A DNA stretch of 64,000 bases from Gemmatimonadota bacterium (GTDB lineage Bacteria > Gemmatimonadota > Gemmatimonadetes > Gemmatimonadales > GWC2-71-9), in assembly GCA_016874005.1 (NCBI GenBank), contig VGVQ01000001.1, forward strand, positions 62,001-126,000, read 5' to 3'. Both the position numbers and the translations under genes were made by a program. Below are positions 24,470-33,569 of this stretch, one piece after another (position 1 is the first letter of the stretch; each line of letters begins with the position of its first letter). The notes beneath the pieces are model-generated. The model ran no database searches and had not been told where the DNA came from. It saw only the letters and a list, made by a program, of their open reading frames with translations.

Positions 24470-25945
24470 ATGAGCGACCCAACGGCCCCCGCAATCGCCG
24501 CCGAGCACAGCGCCGAGCCGCTCCTCGTCGCCGACTTGGAGCGGGTCCGCTTCGCCAACCAGGCCTTCGCCAACCTGATCGGGGTTCCTCGCTCCGAGAT
24601 CGAGGGGAAGGCCGTTGACCAAGTCGTCACCATCCTGGAAGAGCCGCTGGTGGTCGATCGGCTCCGCAACGCCTTGCGGCAGGGCCAGCCATTCCGGGGC
24701 GAGACCTCGATCTTCTCGGTCGGGGGGGAAGCCGTGCCGGTCGACTTGACGGTGATCCCCGTCTCGGGCGCGGTCGAGCCGCTCTTCGTGGTCTCCGGAC
24801 GAGACCTGACCCAGACCAAATCGCTCGAGCATCGGCTCTGGCAAGCACAGCGGCTCGACGCCGTCTCGACGCTCGCCGACGGGATCGCCCACGAGATGAA
24901 CAACGTGGTCCACGTGTTGGCCGGCTATTCGGCATTGATCGCCAAGACCGGCCCCGCGGCCGTCGCGGGACCGGCCGACCTCGCCGCGATCGAGCGGGCG
25001 GCCCGCCGAGGCGAGGCGCTGTTGACCGACCTGTTGGATTTCGCCCGCCGGAAACCGCCGGTTCGTCAACCGATGGATCTGAACGCCGTGGTGGCCCGAT
25101 GGCAGGACCTGCTCGCCATCATGGTCGGCGCCGACATCCGCCTGGTGGTCGATCTCGCGATCGGATTGCCCCCGATCCACGCCGACAAGTCCGAGATCCA
25201 ACACATTCTGATCAACCTGGTCGCCAACGCCCGCGGCGCGATGCCAACCGGCGGGACCCTAACGATCACCACGCACGCCGTCCTCCCCGACCAGGCGATC
25301 CGCCAGGAAGCCACCGACGACTGGGTGGGGCGCTACGTCGTGTTGACCGTGACGGACAGCGGCACCGGGATGACGCCGGACGCCCGAGCCCGAGCGTTGA
25401 ACGGATACACGGGTGCGGGTCTCGGGCTGCCCACGGTCCAGGGAATCGTCCGGGAATCGGGTGGTCTCCTCTGGATCCGCACCCCGCCGACCGCGGGCAC
25501 CTCGGTCGAGATCCACTTCCAGGCCCTCGAACACGACCCCCGGGGCAAGCAGCCCTCGCGTCCAACCGAGGCCCCTCCAGCCGAGGGTTCCGAGACGATC
25601 CTGTTGGTCGACGATGACCCGCTCGTTCTCCGGGTGGCTCGCCGCGGCCTCGAGCAATGCGGCTACCGGGTCCTGGCGGCGCAGGGTGCCGCCGAGGCCA
25701 CCGCGATCGCCGCCGAGCGCGGCGAGGAGATCGCGCTGCTGATCACCGACGTGATGATGCCCGGGCAGCGGGGAACCGGCTTGGCCGCGGAACTGGCCGC
25801 CGACTGGCCCCACCTCAAGGTCTTGTTCATCTCGGGCTATCCCGGGGCGGCGGTCGACATCGGTAACGGGGCCCCGGCCCTCCAGCTCAACAAGCCGTTT
25901 TCACCCGATGAATTGGCGGTCGCGATCCGTCAGGTCCTGGGCTGA
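24470..25945 (+). CDS. PAS-containing hybrid histidine kinase with receiver domain
   Basis: 491 residues, no membrane segment. A PAS domain (about 8-115) is followed by a dimerisation helix with the phosphoacceptor His141 (ADGIAHEMNN). The HATPase domain has N-box INLVANARGAM (248-258), G1 DSGTGM (296-301) and G2 GAGLGL (315-320), with a very short ATP lid. A C-terminal receiver has the acidic pair D381-D382, phosphoacceptor D427 (ITDVMMP) and K475. The cytoplasmic PAS suggests an internal cue. No output regulator is adjacent, so phosphotransfer probably ends on a distant protein. The ATG at 24470 was chosen because upstream extension crosses the promoter. Confidence 0.88.
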   Translation: MSDPTAPAIAAEHSAEPLLVADLERVRFANQAFANLIGVPRSEIEGKAVDQVVTILEEPLVVDRLRNALRQGQPFRGETSIFSVGGEAVPVDLTVIPVSGAVEPLFVVSGRDLTQTKSLEHRLWQAQRLDAVSTLADGIAHEMNNVVHVLAGYSALIAKTGPAAVAGPADLAAIERAARRGEALLTDLLDFARRKPPVRQPMDLNAVVARWQDLLAIMVGADIRLVVDLAIGLPPIHADKSEIQHILINLVANARGAMPTGGTLTITTHAVLPDQAIRQEATDDWVGRYVVLTVTDSGTGMTPDARARALNGYTGAGLGLPTVQGIVRESGGLLWIRTPPTAGTSVEIHFQALEHDPRGKQPSRPTEAPPAEGSETILLVDDDPLVLRVARRGLEQCGYRVLAAQGAAEATAIAAERGEEIALLITDVMMPGQRGTGLAAELAADWPHLKVLFISGYPGAAVDIGNGAPALQLNKPFSPDELAVAIRQVLG

Positions 25946-25982
25946 CGATCATCGACCGAGGCGCGCCGCCATCGCGAGCCGC

Positions 25983-26687
25983 CTAACGGCGCTCACCACC
26001 CAAAACCCCCCGCAGCACCTTCCAGACCGTTTCGGCGACGATCTCTTGGCCCCGGGCCGTGGGGTGGATCCCGTCTTCCTGGTTGAGCGAATCGACCCCG
26101 GCGACGCCATCGAGAAGAAACGGGATCAGGGCCGCCCGGTTGGCGCGGGCCAGCTCGGGATAGACGGCGCGAAAGGCGCGAGTGTAGTCGGCGCCGAGAT
26201 TGGGCATCGCCTCCATCCCGACCACGACGAGCCGGGGCGCCGGGGTCAGTGTTTTCGCCCGGTCGAGAATGGTCTGGATGTTGGCCCTGGTGGAATCGGG
26301 AGGCTGGCCCCGTAGTCCGTCGTTCGCGCCGGTCTCGACCACCAGCACGGCCACTCGTCCCTGGTCGAGGACCCAATCGATCCTGGCCAAGGCCCCAGCG
26401 GAGGTCTCCCCGCTGACTCCTCGATTCACCGTTCGGTAATCGAGACCCGCCGAATCGATCTTCCGTTGGATCAACGCGGGGTAAGCCAGGTTGGGATCGG
26501 GGAGCCCATAACCGGCGGTCAAGCTGGTGCCGAGAAACACCACCAGCGGCGTCGAATCCGGCTCCTGGGCCCGGGCCACCGATGCCGGGGCCGGAGAGGG
26601 CGCCGGCGGGGCCGGGGACGGGTTATCGCCGCACCCCGCCACCAGGCTCGCAACCAGCGTGAACCGACAAGCGTATCCCACTATCAT
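25983..26687 (-). CDS. tesA: SGNH-hydrolase lipoprotein (TesA/arylesterase type)
   Basis: 234 residues beginning with a lipoprotein signal whose lipobox is LVAGC (Cys19), so the enzyme is probably lipid-anchored. Block I reads FLGTSLTAGYG (Thr for the Asp of GDSL), followed by NRGVSGETS, GANDGLRG and the catalytic DGIHP dyad near the C-terminus. These match lysophospholipase/acyl-CoA thioesterase I. It is divergent from an ABC transporter pair, exactly as tesA is from ybbA-ybbP in E. coli. The stop codon is embedded in a GTTAGGC heptamer. Confidence 0.85.
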   Translation of the reverse strand: MIVGYACRFTLVASLVAGCGDNPSPAPPAPSPAPASVARAQEPDSTPLVVFLGTSLTAGYGLPDPNLAYPALIQRKIDSAGLDYRTVNRGVSGETSAGALARIDWVLDQGRVAVLVVETGANDGLRGQPPDSTRANIQTILDRAKTLTPAPRLVVVGMEAMPNLGADYTRAFRAVYPELARANRAALIPFLLDGVAGVDSLNQEDGIHPTARGQEIVAETVWKVLRGVLGGERR

Positions 26688-26695
26688 TGAGCCCT

Positions 26696-27391
26696 ATGAC
26701 GAGTTCCGCGAACGGCACCATGTTGAGTTGTGAAGGACTGACCCAGACCTATCTTTCTGGTGGTCGGCGCCTGACCGTGCTGAACAATATCACCTTCAGT
26801 CTCGAACGGGGCGGCTTCCTTGCCATCGTCGGCCCATCGGGGAGCGGCAAGACCACGCTGCTCGGCCTCTTGGCCGGCTTGGACCGCCCGAGCGCCGGCC
26901 GGGTGGTGCTCGACGGTCACGACCTCGGTTCGATGACCGAGGACGAGCGGGCAGAGCTCCGGTCACAGAAGGTCGGCTTCGTCTTCCAGTCGTTCCACCT
27001 GATCCCGACCCTGACGGCGCGGGAGAACGTCCAGGTGCCGCTCGAGCTCCGAGGCGAGCCCGCTGAGGAGCGAGCCCAGGAACTGCTGGCGCGGGTGGGT
27101 CTGGGCGATCGCTCCCATCACTACCCGTCGCAACTCTCCGGGGGGGAGCAGCAGCGGGTGGCCCTGGCTCGGGCATTCAGCGCCCGACCCCAGATACTCT
27201 TCGCCGACGAGCCCACCGGCAATCTCGACGCCAAGACCGGCGGCTCCATCGTCGACCTGATGACCGGATTGAACCGGGAGATCGGGACGACGCTGGTGTT
27301 GGTCACTCACGATCGGGACCTCGCCGCCAAGGCGCGTCGGATGATCCGGCTGGCCGACGGCAACGTGGTCGAAGACATAACTCACTCATGA
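26696..27391 (+). CDS. ybbA: YbbA/LolD-type ABC transporter ATPase
   Basis: 231 residues: Walker A GPSGSGKTT, signature LSGGEQQR, Walker B ILFADEP and the H-loop THD. The SxTGNLDAKTGG segment after Walker B is typical of the LolD/MacB branch, which powers extraction or mechanotransmission rather than uptake. It overlaps the permease gene by ATGA, so the two proteins form one complex. Start chosen at ATG 26696, with TATCAT 8 bases upstream. Confidence 0.92.
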   Translation: MTSSANGTMLSCEGLTQTYLSGGRRLTVLNNITFSLERGGFLAIVGPSGSGKTTLLGLLAGLDRPSAGRVVLDGHDLGSMTEDERAELRSQKVGFVFQSFHLIPTLTARENVQVPLELRGEPAEERAQELLARVGLGDRSHHYPSQLSGGEQQRVALARAFSARPQILFADEPTGNLDAKTGGSIVDLMTGLNREIGTTLVLVTHDRDLAAKARRMIRLADGNVVEDITHS

Positions 27392-30006
27392 ACCTACCAT
27401 TCGTGTTTCGCCTGGCCTGGCGCGAGAGCCGGGCGGCCCGGCGCCGGCTCGGCCTCCTGGTCGGCTCGGTGGCGGCCGGCGTCGCGGCGCTGGTCGCCAT
27501 CAACGGCTTCACCGACAATCTCCGCACCTCGGTGGGGGCCCAGGCCAAGGCCCTGCTCGGCGCGGACCTCAACATCAGCGGTAGGAAGCCGTTCCCCGAG
27601 CGGATCGAGTCATGGGCCGATTCGATGCTGGCGGCCGACAGCGCCGGCGGCGGGGCCAAGGCGCGGGTCACGGCCTTCGCCGCGATGGCTTTCGTCCCTC
27701 GAACCACCGGGGTCCGGCTGGTCCAGGTCCGCGCCGTCGGCCCCGGCTACCCGTTCTACGGCGAGATCACCACCAGCCCCGCCGACCGGTGGCGGGCCCT
27801 CGGGGAAGGCGGCAAGGTCCTGGTCGACCCGACCCTGTTGCCCGCGCTGGGGGCCGAGATCGGCGACACGCTCTCGTTAGGCAACAGTCGCTTCGTGATC
27901 GACGCCACGGTCAACAACATCCCCGGCGACGTGGGCGTGGCCTCGGCGTTCGGACCGCGGATCTTCATCGCCGACCGCGACCTCGCCGCCACCGGCCTGG
28001 TCCAGTTCGGCTCCCGAGTCGACTACGATCTCTACCTCAAACTCGGCGATCCGGCGAAGGCCCAGGGCATCGCCCAGAAATACAGCCTGCCGTTCCGCGA
28101 CCTCCGCTACCGGGTCCGCACCGTGGAGGACGACCGCCAGGACCTGACCGACACCCTGACCAGGCTGGGCAACTACCTCGGCCTGGTGGCGTTGGTGGCG
28201 CTGCTCTTGGGCGGGCTCGGGGTCGCCAGCGCCACCCATCTGTTCATCCGGCAGAAGCTCCCCACCATCGCCGTCCTCCGCTGCCTCGGCGCCACCGCGG
28301 CACAGGTCTTCCTGGCCTACCTGGCTCAGGCCCTGGCCATGGGCCTGCTCGGAAGTCTGGTCGGCGCCGGTCTGGGCGTCGCGATCCAGCAGGTCCTCCC
28401 CCGTTTGGTGGCCGATCTCCTCCCGGTCGACGTCACCATCGCCGCGTCGCCGATGGCCCTGATCGTCGGGATCAGCCTCGGTATCTGGGTCGCCGCGGTG
28501 TTCGCGCTGCTGCCGCTCCTGGGCGTGCGGCGGATCTCCCCGCTCGCCACCCTGCGACGCACCGACGAACCGGCCCCGGGGCGACGCGATCCGCTGACCT
28601 GGCTCGCCTTCGGGCTCCTGGCCGCGAGCGTCGTCGGTCTCGCCGCGGTCCAGGTCAGAAACCTCGAGGACGGCCTCTACTTCGCCGGCGGTGTCGGCGC
28701 CGTGGTGCTGGTGCTCTGGCTGGCTTCGCTCGGCTTGATCAAGGGCCTGCGGCGCTATTTCCCCACCAAGCTGCCGTACCTCTGGCGTCAAGGCCTCGCC
28801 AATCTCTACCGGCCCGCGAACCAGACCGGCACCGTGATCCTGGCACTCGGCTTCGGCGCGTTCCTGCTGGCGACGCTGTTCCTGGTCCAGTACAACCTGC
28901 TCCGAGAGTTCCGGGTCGGGGGCGCGCTCGGAGGGCGGCCCAACCTGATGTTCTTCGACATCCAGAAGAGCCAGGTCGCCGGAGTCGAGACCATCTTGGC
29001 GGAAGGGGGGCATCCCGGCACCGCGCCAGTCCCGATCGTGGCGATGCGGATACACTCCCTGAAGGGCGCGTTGGTTCGACCGCCTGGCACCGCGATCGAC
29101 ACCACGGAGGACGAAGGCGACACGGCGCCGCCCGACTCGACCCGGGCGAGCGGTTCGGGCCAAGGGGGGCCGCGGCGGCCGGGCGGTTGGGCGGTTCGCC
29201 GGGAATATCGATCGACCTATCGCGACACGCTCACCGACTCGGAGACGCTGGTTTCCGGCGAGTGGTGGACCGGACCGCGTGGCGACGGCCCGGGCCGGGT
29301 CTCGCTCGATCGCGACGTGGCCGACGAGCTCCAGGTCGTGGTGGGCGACGACATCGTCTGGGACGTCCAGGGCGCCCTCATCCCGACCCGAGTCGCGAGC
29401 CTGCGGGAAATCGACTGGGGCCGGTTCCAGACCAACTTCTACGCCGTCTTCGAACCCGGACTCCTCGAGCAGGCTCCCCAGATGGCCGTCGTTCTGGCCC
29501 GAGCCGACAGCGCCGCGGACCGGGGTCGCCTCCAGCGACAAATCGCCGAGCGGTATCCGAACGTGTCGGCGTTCGACCTCTCCCAGGTGCAGCAAGCCAT
29601 CGAGGGGGTCCTCGACAAGGCGACGCTGGCGGTGCGTTTCCTGGCGCTCTTCAGCCTCGCCGCCGGCACCATCGTCCTGATCGGCGCAGTGACGACTGCG
29701 CGATTGCAGCGGCTCCGGGAGGGGGTGTTGCTCAAGACCCTCGGCGCCACCCAGCGCCAGGTGCTTCGGATCCTGGTCACCGAATACGTGGCGTTAGGCG
29801 TCGCCGCCGCGCTGGTGGCGATCGTGCTCTCCTCCGGGGCGGGATGGGCGTTGGCCAAGTTCGTCTTCGAGGCCCGCTTCGACCTCCCGGTGGTGTCCTT
29901 GTCGGGGCTGACCGCCCTCTTGATCGGGCTCACCCTCGTGGTGGGACTCTGGAGCAGCGCCGAGGTCCTCAAACGCCCGCCGCTCGAGATTCTTCGCGGG
30001 GAGTAG
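27388..30006 (+). CDS. ybbP: YbbP-type FtsX-family ABC permease
   Basis: 872 residues with two FtsX units of four transmembrane helices each and a central fused region, as in E. coli YbbP. The N-terminus (FRLAWRESRAARRRLGLLVGSVAAGVAALVAINGF split around the first helix) is typical. About residues 560-600 form a disordered Gly/Pro/Asp-rich insert (TEDEGDTAPPDSTRASGSGQ). It partners the ATPase encoded by the overlapping upstream gene. The true role is unknown; an envelope lipid or lipoprotein task is suggested by family and by tesA. Confidence 0.88.
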   Translation: MNLPFVFRLAWRESRAARRRLGLLVGSVAAGVAALVAINGFTDNLRTSVGAQAKALLGADLNISGRKPFPERIESWADSMLAADSAGGGAKARVTAFAAMAFVPRTTGVRLVQVRAVGPGYPFYGEITTSPADRWRALGEGGKVLVDPTLLPALGAEIGDTLSLGNSRFVIDATVNNIPGDVGVASAFGPRIFIADRDLAATGLVQFGSRVDYDLYLKLGDPAKAQGIAQKYSLPFRDLRYRVRTVEDDRQDLTDTLTRLGNYLGLVALVALLLGGLGVASATHLFIRQKLPTIAVLRCLGATAAQVFLAYLAQALAMGLLGSLVGAGLGVAIQQVLPRLVADLLPVDVTIAASPMALIVGISLGIWVAAVFALLPLLGVRRISPLATLRRTDEPAPGRRDPLTWLAFGLLAASVVGLAAVQVRNLEDGLYFAGGVGAVVLVLWLASLGLIKGLRRYFPTKLPYLWRQGLANLYRPANQTGTVILALGFGAFLLATLFLVQYNLLREFRVGGALGGRPNLMFFDIQKSQVAGVETILAEGGHPGTAPVPIVAMRIHSLKGALVRPPGTAIDTTEDEGDTAPPDSTRASGSGQGGPRRPGGWAVRREYRSTYRDTLTDSETLVSGEWWTGPRGDGPGRVSLDRDVADELQVVVGDDIVWDVQGALIPTRVASLREIDWGRFQTNFYAVFEPGLLEQAPQMAVVLARADSAADRGRLQRQIAERYPNVSAFDLSQVQQAIEGVLDKATLAVRFLALFSLAAGTIVLIGAVTTARLQRLREGVLLKTLGATQRQVLRILVTEYVALGVAAALVAIVLSSGAGWALAKFVFEARFDLPVVSLSGLTALLIGLTLVVGLWSSAEVLKRPPLEILRGE

Positions 30007-30014
30007 GGGGCCCC

Positions 30015-30042
30015 TTGCCCACGGACCCGGGGCCCCTAGGTT
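30015..30042 (+). promoter_or_regulatory. Candidate leaderless promoter of fabI
   Basis: TTGCCC (30015-30020) and TAGGTT (30037-30042) are 16 bases apart, and 6 bases separate the -10 from the fabI ATG. No Shine-Dalgarno is present. The spacer lies inside imperfect GGGGCCCC inverted repeats (30006-30038), which might also end the upstream transcript. Confidence 0.45.
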
Positions 30043-30048
30043 CCAGCC

Positions 30049-30963
30049 ATGCTGACGATCGATCTTGGTGGGAAACGGGCCTTCGTGGCCGGCGTGGCCG
30101 ACGACGGTGGGTTCGGGTTCGCGATCGCCAAGGCCTTGGCCGAAGCCGGCGCCACCGTGTGCGTGGGAACCTGGCCGCCCGCGATGGGCATCTTCGAGAA
30201 ACTGCTCGAGCGGGGCAAGATGCAGCAGTCGATGGCCCTGGCGGACGGGTCGCGACTCGCCTTCGAGCGGATCTACCCCCTCGATGCCGCCTTCGACGTG
30301 ATCGAGGACGCACCCAGCGAGATCCGGGAGAACAAACGCTATCGCGAACGCGGTGATTTCTCGATTCGGGGCCTGACCGATCGATTCGTCGCCGATTTCG
30401 GGACACCCTGCCTCGACGTCGTGGTCCACAGTCTCGCCAACGGCCCCGAGGTGAAGCTGCCCCTGCTCGACACCAGCCGCCGGGGGTATCTCGACGCGAT
30501 CAGCGTGAGCGCGTACAGCAACATCTCCCTGATTCGCCACTTGGCGCCGCTGATGCGTCCGGGCGGGTCGTTCCTGTCGCTCACCTACATGGCGAGCGAA
30601 CGGGTCATCCCCGGATACGGCGGCGGGATGTCCTCCGCCAAGGCGGCGTTGGAGTCGGACACCCGCACCCTGGCGTTCGAGGCGGGCCGCCGGCACGGCG
30701 TTCGGGTCAACACCATCTCGGCGGGACCGTGGGCGTCGCGGGCGGCCACGGCGATCGGGTTGATCGGCCGGATGATCGACTACACCAGGAAGCACAGCCC
30801 GCTCACCCGGACTTTCGAGGCCACCGACGTCGGGGCCGCCGCCGCATTCCTGGCCAGTCCTTTGGCGGCGGCGATCACCGGGACCGTGCTGTATGTCGAC
30901 AACGGATACCACGCGATGGGTATGGGGGTCGAAGAACCGAGCCCACCGACCCCAACCGAGTAG
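30049..30963 (+). CDS. fabI: Enoyl-ACP reductase, plant/chlamydial type
   Basis: Last reduction of each fatty-acid elongation cycle, NADH-dependent. At 304 residues it is longer than E. coli FabI (about 262). It shares with plastid and chlamydial enzymes the opening AFVAGVADDGGFGFAIA, the early insertion ending IYPLDAAFD with ENKRY downstream, VVHSLANGPEV, and the catalytic region SLTYMASERVIPGYGGGMSS, which contains the Tyr-x6-Lys pair. The C-terminus GTVLYVDNG is also plant-like. The last 15 residues are a Pro/Glu tail. Confidence in function is high. Confidence 0.93.
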   Translation: MLTIDLGGKRAFVAGVADDGGFGFAIAKALAEAGATVCVGTWPPAMGIFEKLLERGKMQQSMALADGSRLAFERIYPLDAAFDVIEDAPSEIRENKRYRERGDFSIRGLTDRFVADFGTPCLDVVVHSLANGPEVKLPLLDTSRRGYLDAISVSAYSNISLIRHLAPLMRPGGSFLSLTYMASERVIPGYGGGMSSAKAALESDTRTLAFEAGRRHGVRVNTISAGPWASRAATAIGLIGRMIDYTRKHSPLTRTFEATDVGAAAAFLASPLAAAITGTVLYVDNGYHAMGMGVEEPSPPTPTE

Positions 30964-30965
30964 CG

Positions 30966-31349
30966 ATGACGGCCCGAACGACTCTCGCGGCGGCCGGCCT
31001 GCTGGGAGCGTTAGGCGTGGCGTTCGGCGCCTTCGGCGCCCACGCCCTCCTGGGAACGCTCTCTTCCGCCGACTTCGCCACCTTCGAGACCGCGACCAGG
31101 TACCACCTCATCCACGCCGTGGCGCTCCTCGGCCTCGGCCTGTGGCTCGAACGGTCTCCCGAACCGCGCCTGGTCTGGGCCGCCCGACTGATGACCCTCG
31201 GCATCGTGGTGTTCTCGGGCAGCTTGTATCTGCTCGTCACCCTCGACCAACGTTGGCTCGGCGCCGTCACCCCGATCGGGGGCGTCGCGCTGATCGGGGG
31301 CTGGTTGCTGGTGGCCGGCGCCGGACTGGGTCGGTTGCGGGCTGGCTGA
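30966..31349 (+). CDS. DUF423-family small membrane protein
   Basis: 127 residues with four predicted transmembrane helices. GALGVAFGAFGAHAL near the N-terminus and the TRYHLIHAVALL segment are hallmarks of DUF423 (YgdD-like) proteins, whose function is unknown. It begins 2 bases after the fabI stop and shares its own stop with the next gene's ATG (TGATG), so it belongs to a fabI-led transcript. Confidence 0.85.
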   Translation: MTARTTLAAAGLLGALGVAFGAFGAHALLGTLSSADFATFETATRYHLIHAVALLGLGLWLERSPEPRLVWAARLMTLGIVVFSGSLYLLVTLDQRWLGAVTPIGGVALIGGWLLVAGAGLGRLRAG

Positions 31350-31987
31350 TGCAGCGCCACCTGCCTCTGCTCGACGCCCTCTCCACCTGGCAGACTCGGG
31401 CACGGCAGCGGTTTCCCAAGATCATCCCGTGCCGCCCCGGCTGCTCCGCCTGTTGTCAAGGACCCTTCGACATCCCGACCGCCGACGTCGCGGTCGTCCT
31501 CGAGGGGTTTCGGGCGCTACCTCGGGACGACCGGCGGGCCATCCTGACCCGGGCCCGGGCGGACGTCGAGGCGATGCGGGCGCTGGTGCCGGGATGGATC
31601 GACCCCTACGACATCGCGGACATCGGGGAGGAGGCCTTCGACCGGGCAATCGAGAGCCACGCTGACCGGCCCTGCCCATTGCTGGACGACGAGGGCCGCT
31701 GCCTGATCTATGCCCACCGACCGGTGGTGTGCCGGATCATCGGGATCGGGCTTCTCGCCGAAAGCGGCAGCGTGCTCGAGAACGAGTGCCCGATCCAGGA
31801 TCGGTTTCCGGGGTATCCCGGGCTGCCGCCGTACCCGTTCCCGCTGGAGCAATACGAAGCCAAGGCGGAAGCGGCCAACCGCGAAGCGGCCGAGGCTCTC
31901 CTCGGCGACGGCGACCGCCACCGCTTCGAGACGACGATCGCGGCCGCCTTGGTCAAGTGGGGCGCCGCCGACGAAGAGGCGCCCTAG
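31349..31987 (+). CDS. YkgJ-type cysteine-cluster protein
   Basis: 212 residues with the CxxxCxxCC pattern CRPGCSACCQGPF (about 28-40) and later CPLL, GRCLIY, RPVVCR and ECP cysteines. This is the signature of the zinc/iron-chelating YkgJ family (UPF0153), which has been proposed to bind a metal through the Cys cluster. It is cytoplasmic, with no signal peptide. Translation is coupled to the DUF423 gene. The exact role is unknown. Confidence 0.8.
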   Translation: MQRHLPLLDALSTWQTRARQRFPKIIPCRPGCSACCQGPFDIPTADVAVVLEGFRALPRDDRRAILTRARADVEAMRALVPGWIDPYDIADIGEEAFDRAIESHADRPCPLLDDEGRCLIYAHRPVVCRIIGIGLLAESGSVLENECPIQDRFPGYPGLPPYPFPLEQYEAKAEAANREAAEALLGDGDRHRFETTIAAALVKWGAADEEAP

Positions 31988-32056
31988 CCGGCGGACGGTC
32001 CCCCGAAATCCGGTCGTCCCTGGCGTGCGACGCCCGGCTCGATTCACTTTCAGCGC

Positions 32057-32536
32057 ATGGGCATTCTCCGCGATCTGGTGCGCGGCACCAATGCGCACAT
32101 CGACCCGGTAGCGGCCGTCGAAGATGTCCCCTGGGAGATGGCCGGTCGCCGAGCTCCCGGCCTGCCCCACTCCATCTGGCAGCTGCTCGGTCACTTGAAC
32201 TACTGGATCGACTTCGTCCTCAAACGGATCGAGGGCGTCGCCCTCACGCTGCCGGCCCACGCCTCCGAGAGCTGGCCGGCGGACACCGAGCCCCGGGACC
32301 AGGCGGCCTGGGATCACGAGGTGGCGCTGCTCAGGACCAATCTCGGTCAACTGGAGGTTCTGGCCGAGGCCAAGGCATCGACGCTCGCCCGGATCGCCGA
32401 CGCGAAGATGGGGTGGACGGTGGAGTCGTACCTCTGGTTGCTGGTGGCGCACAACAGTTACCACACCGGGCAAATCGTCCAAGTTCGCCAGGCGCTCGGC
32501 GCCTGGCCGCCGGCCCGGGGCAGCCTTACCTGGTAG
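32057..32536 (+). CDS. DinB-like four-helix-bundle protein
   Basis: 159 residues matching the DinB/YfiT superfamily: a first metal-ligand histidine in LLGHLNYWIDF (about 46-52) and a second pair in AHNSYHTGQIVQVRQ (about 136-150). Many members are bacillithiol- or other thiol-dependent transferases, or are of unknown function. Its 3' end overlaps the convergent phosphodiesterase gene by 11 bases. Confidence 0.78.
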   Translation: MGILRDLVRGTNAHIDPVAAVEDVPWEMAGRRAPGLPHSIWQLLGHLNYWIDFVLKRIEGVALTLPAHASESWPADTEPRDQAAWDHEVALLRTNLGQLEVLAEAKASTLARIADAKMGWTVESYLWLLVAHNSYHTGQIVQVRQALGAWPPARGSLTW

Positions 32537-33536
32537 CCGTCCGGAGCGCCCGAACGGCCTGGTCCGGAAAGTCGGTGAAGATACCGTCGACGCCCAGCTC
32601 GGCGAGCCGGCGGTATTCGGCGAGCGGATCGCCCTTGTAGCCCGCGGGAAGGAATTCCCGGTCGGCCCGCACCGTCCAGACGTGGACCACCAGGCCGGCC
32701 GCGTGGGCATCGCGCACCAGGGTCGAGGGCGCCAGCAGCTCGCCGTTGGGCGAGACCGGCTGAACCAGCGCTCGGGCCGGGCCGATGCCATTGGCGTAGC
32801 TCGCGACGAATGACAGCCCCGCCGGGGTCATCAGCTCGCGATAGCCGCGCGCGTCGCCTCGAGCCGTCGCATCGGCCGGACGCCCGGTCGCGTCGACCAG
32901 CTGGATCAGACTCAACTCCGTCCGCCCGCGGGCGCGCTGGAGGTTGCCGACCTCGAACGATTGGATGAAGACCGGGTCCGTTCGCCGGCGATAGCCCTCG
33001 CGGTGGAGCGCGTCGATCACCGCGTCGGTGATTCGCAACCCGAGCGACTCGTGATACGACGGGTGCTTGGTCTCCGGATACAGACCGATCCTCCGGCCAA
33101 GCCGAGCCTCCTCCTGCCGCACGAATTCGAGGATCTCGTCGAAGGTGGGGATCTCGAACCGGCCATCCCAGTAGTGGGAGCGATACGGCAGCCGCTCGCG
33201 AGCCCGCAACGTCTTGACCTCGGCCAGGGTGAAATCCTCGGCAAACCAGCCCGTGACGCTGTCGCCGTCGATGGTCTTGGTGGTCTTCCGGTTGGGGTAC
33301 TTCTCGGCGACATCGGTGGTGCCGCCAATCTCGTTTTCGTGACGGGCGATCAGGACGCCGTCCTTGGTCATCACCAAGTCCGGCTCGATGAGATCGGCGC
33401 CCTGCGAAACGGCCAGCCGATAGGCCTCGATGGTGTGTTCGGGACGATGCCCGCTGGCGCCCCGATGGGCGATTATCAGGGGACGGGGCCAGTCGCTCAC
33501 CAGCGCTCCGACCATGACCAACGAAATCCAGGACAT
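32526..33536 (-). CDS. Glycerophosphodiester phosphodiesterase
   Basis: Hydrolyses deacylated phospholipid headgroups to glycerol-3-phosphate and an alcohol. The 336 residues carry an N-terminal hydrophobic start that could be a signal. IIAHRGASGHRPEHT (about 21-35) supplies the catalytic His and Glu, EPDLVMTKDGVLIARHE the second catalytic histidine, and YPETKHPSYH a metal ligand. The C-terminal VWTVRADREF and GVDGIFTDFPD close the TIM barrel. The size and residues fit the periplasmic GlpQ type. Confidence 0.88.
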   Translation of the reverse strand: MSWISLVMVGALVSDWPRPLIIAHRGASGHRPEHTIEAYRLAVSQGADLIEPDLVMTKDGVLIARHENEIGGTTDVAEKYPNRKTTKTIDGDSVTGWFAEDFTLAEVKTLRARERLPYRSHYWDGRFEIPTFDEILEFVRQEEARLGRRIGLYPETKHPSYHESLGLRITDAVIDALHREGYRRRTDPVFIQSFEVGNLQRARGRTELSLIQLVDATGRPADATARGDARGYRELMTPAGLSFVASYANGIGPARALVQPVSPNGELLAPSTLVRDAHAAGLVVHVWTVRADREFLPAGYKGDPLAEYRRLAELGVDGIFTDFPDQAVRALRTATR

Positions 33537-33569
33537 GCCGAACGTTCGCCTCGGTCGGTCACAATGCCG

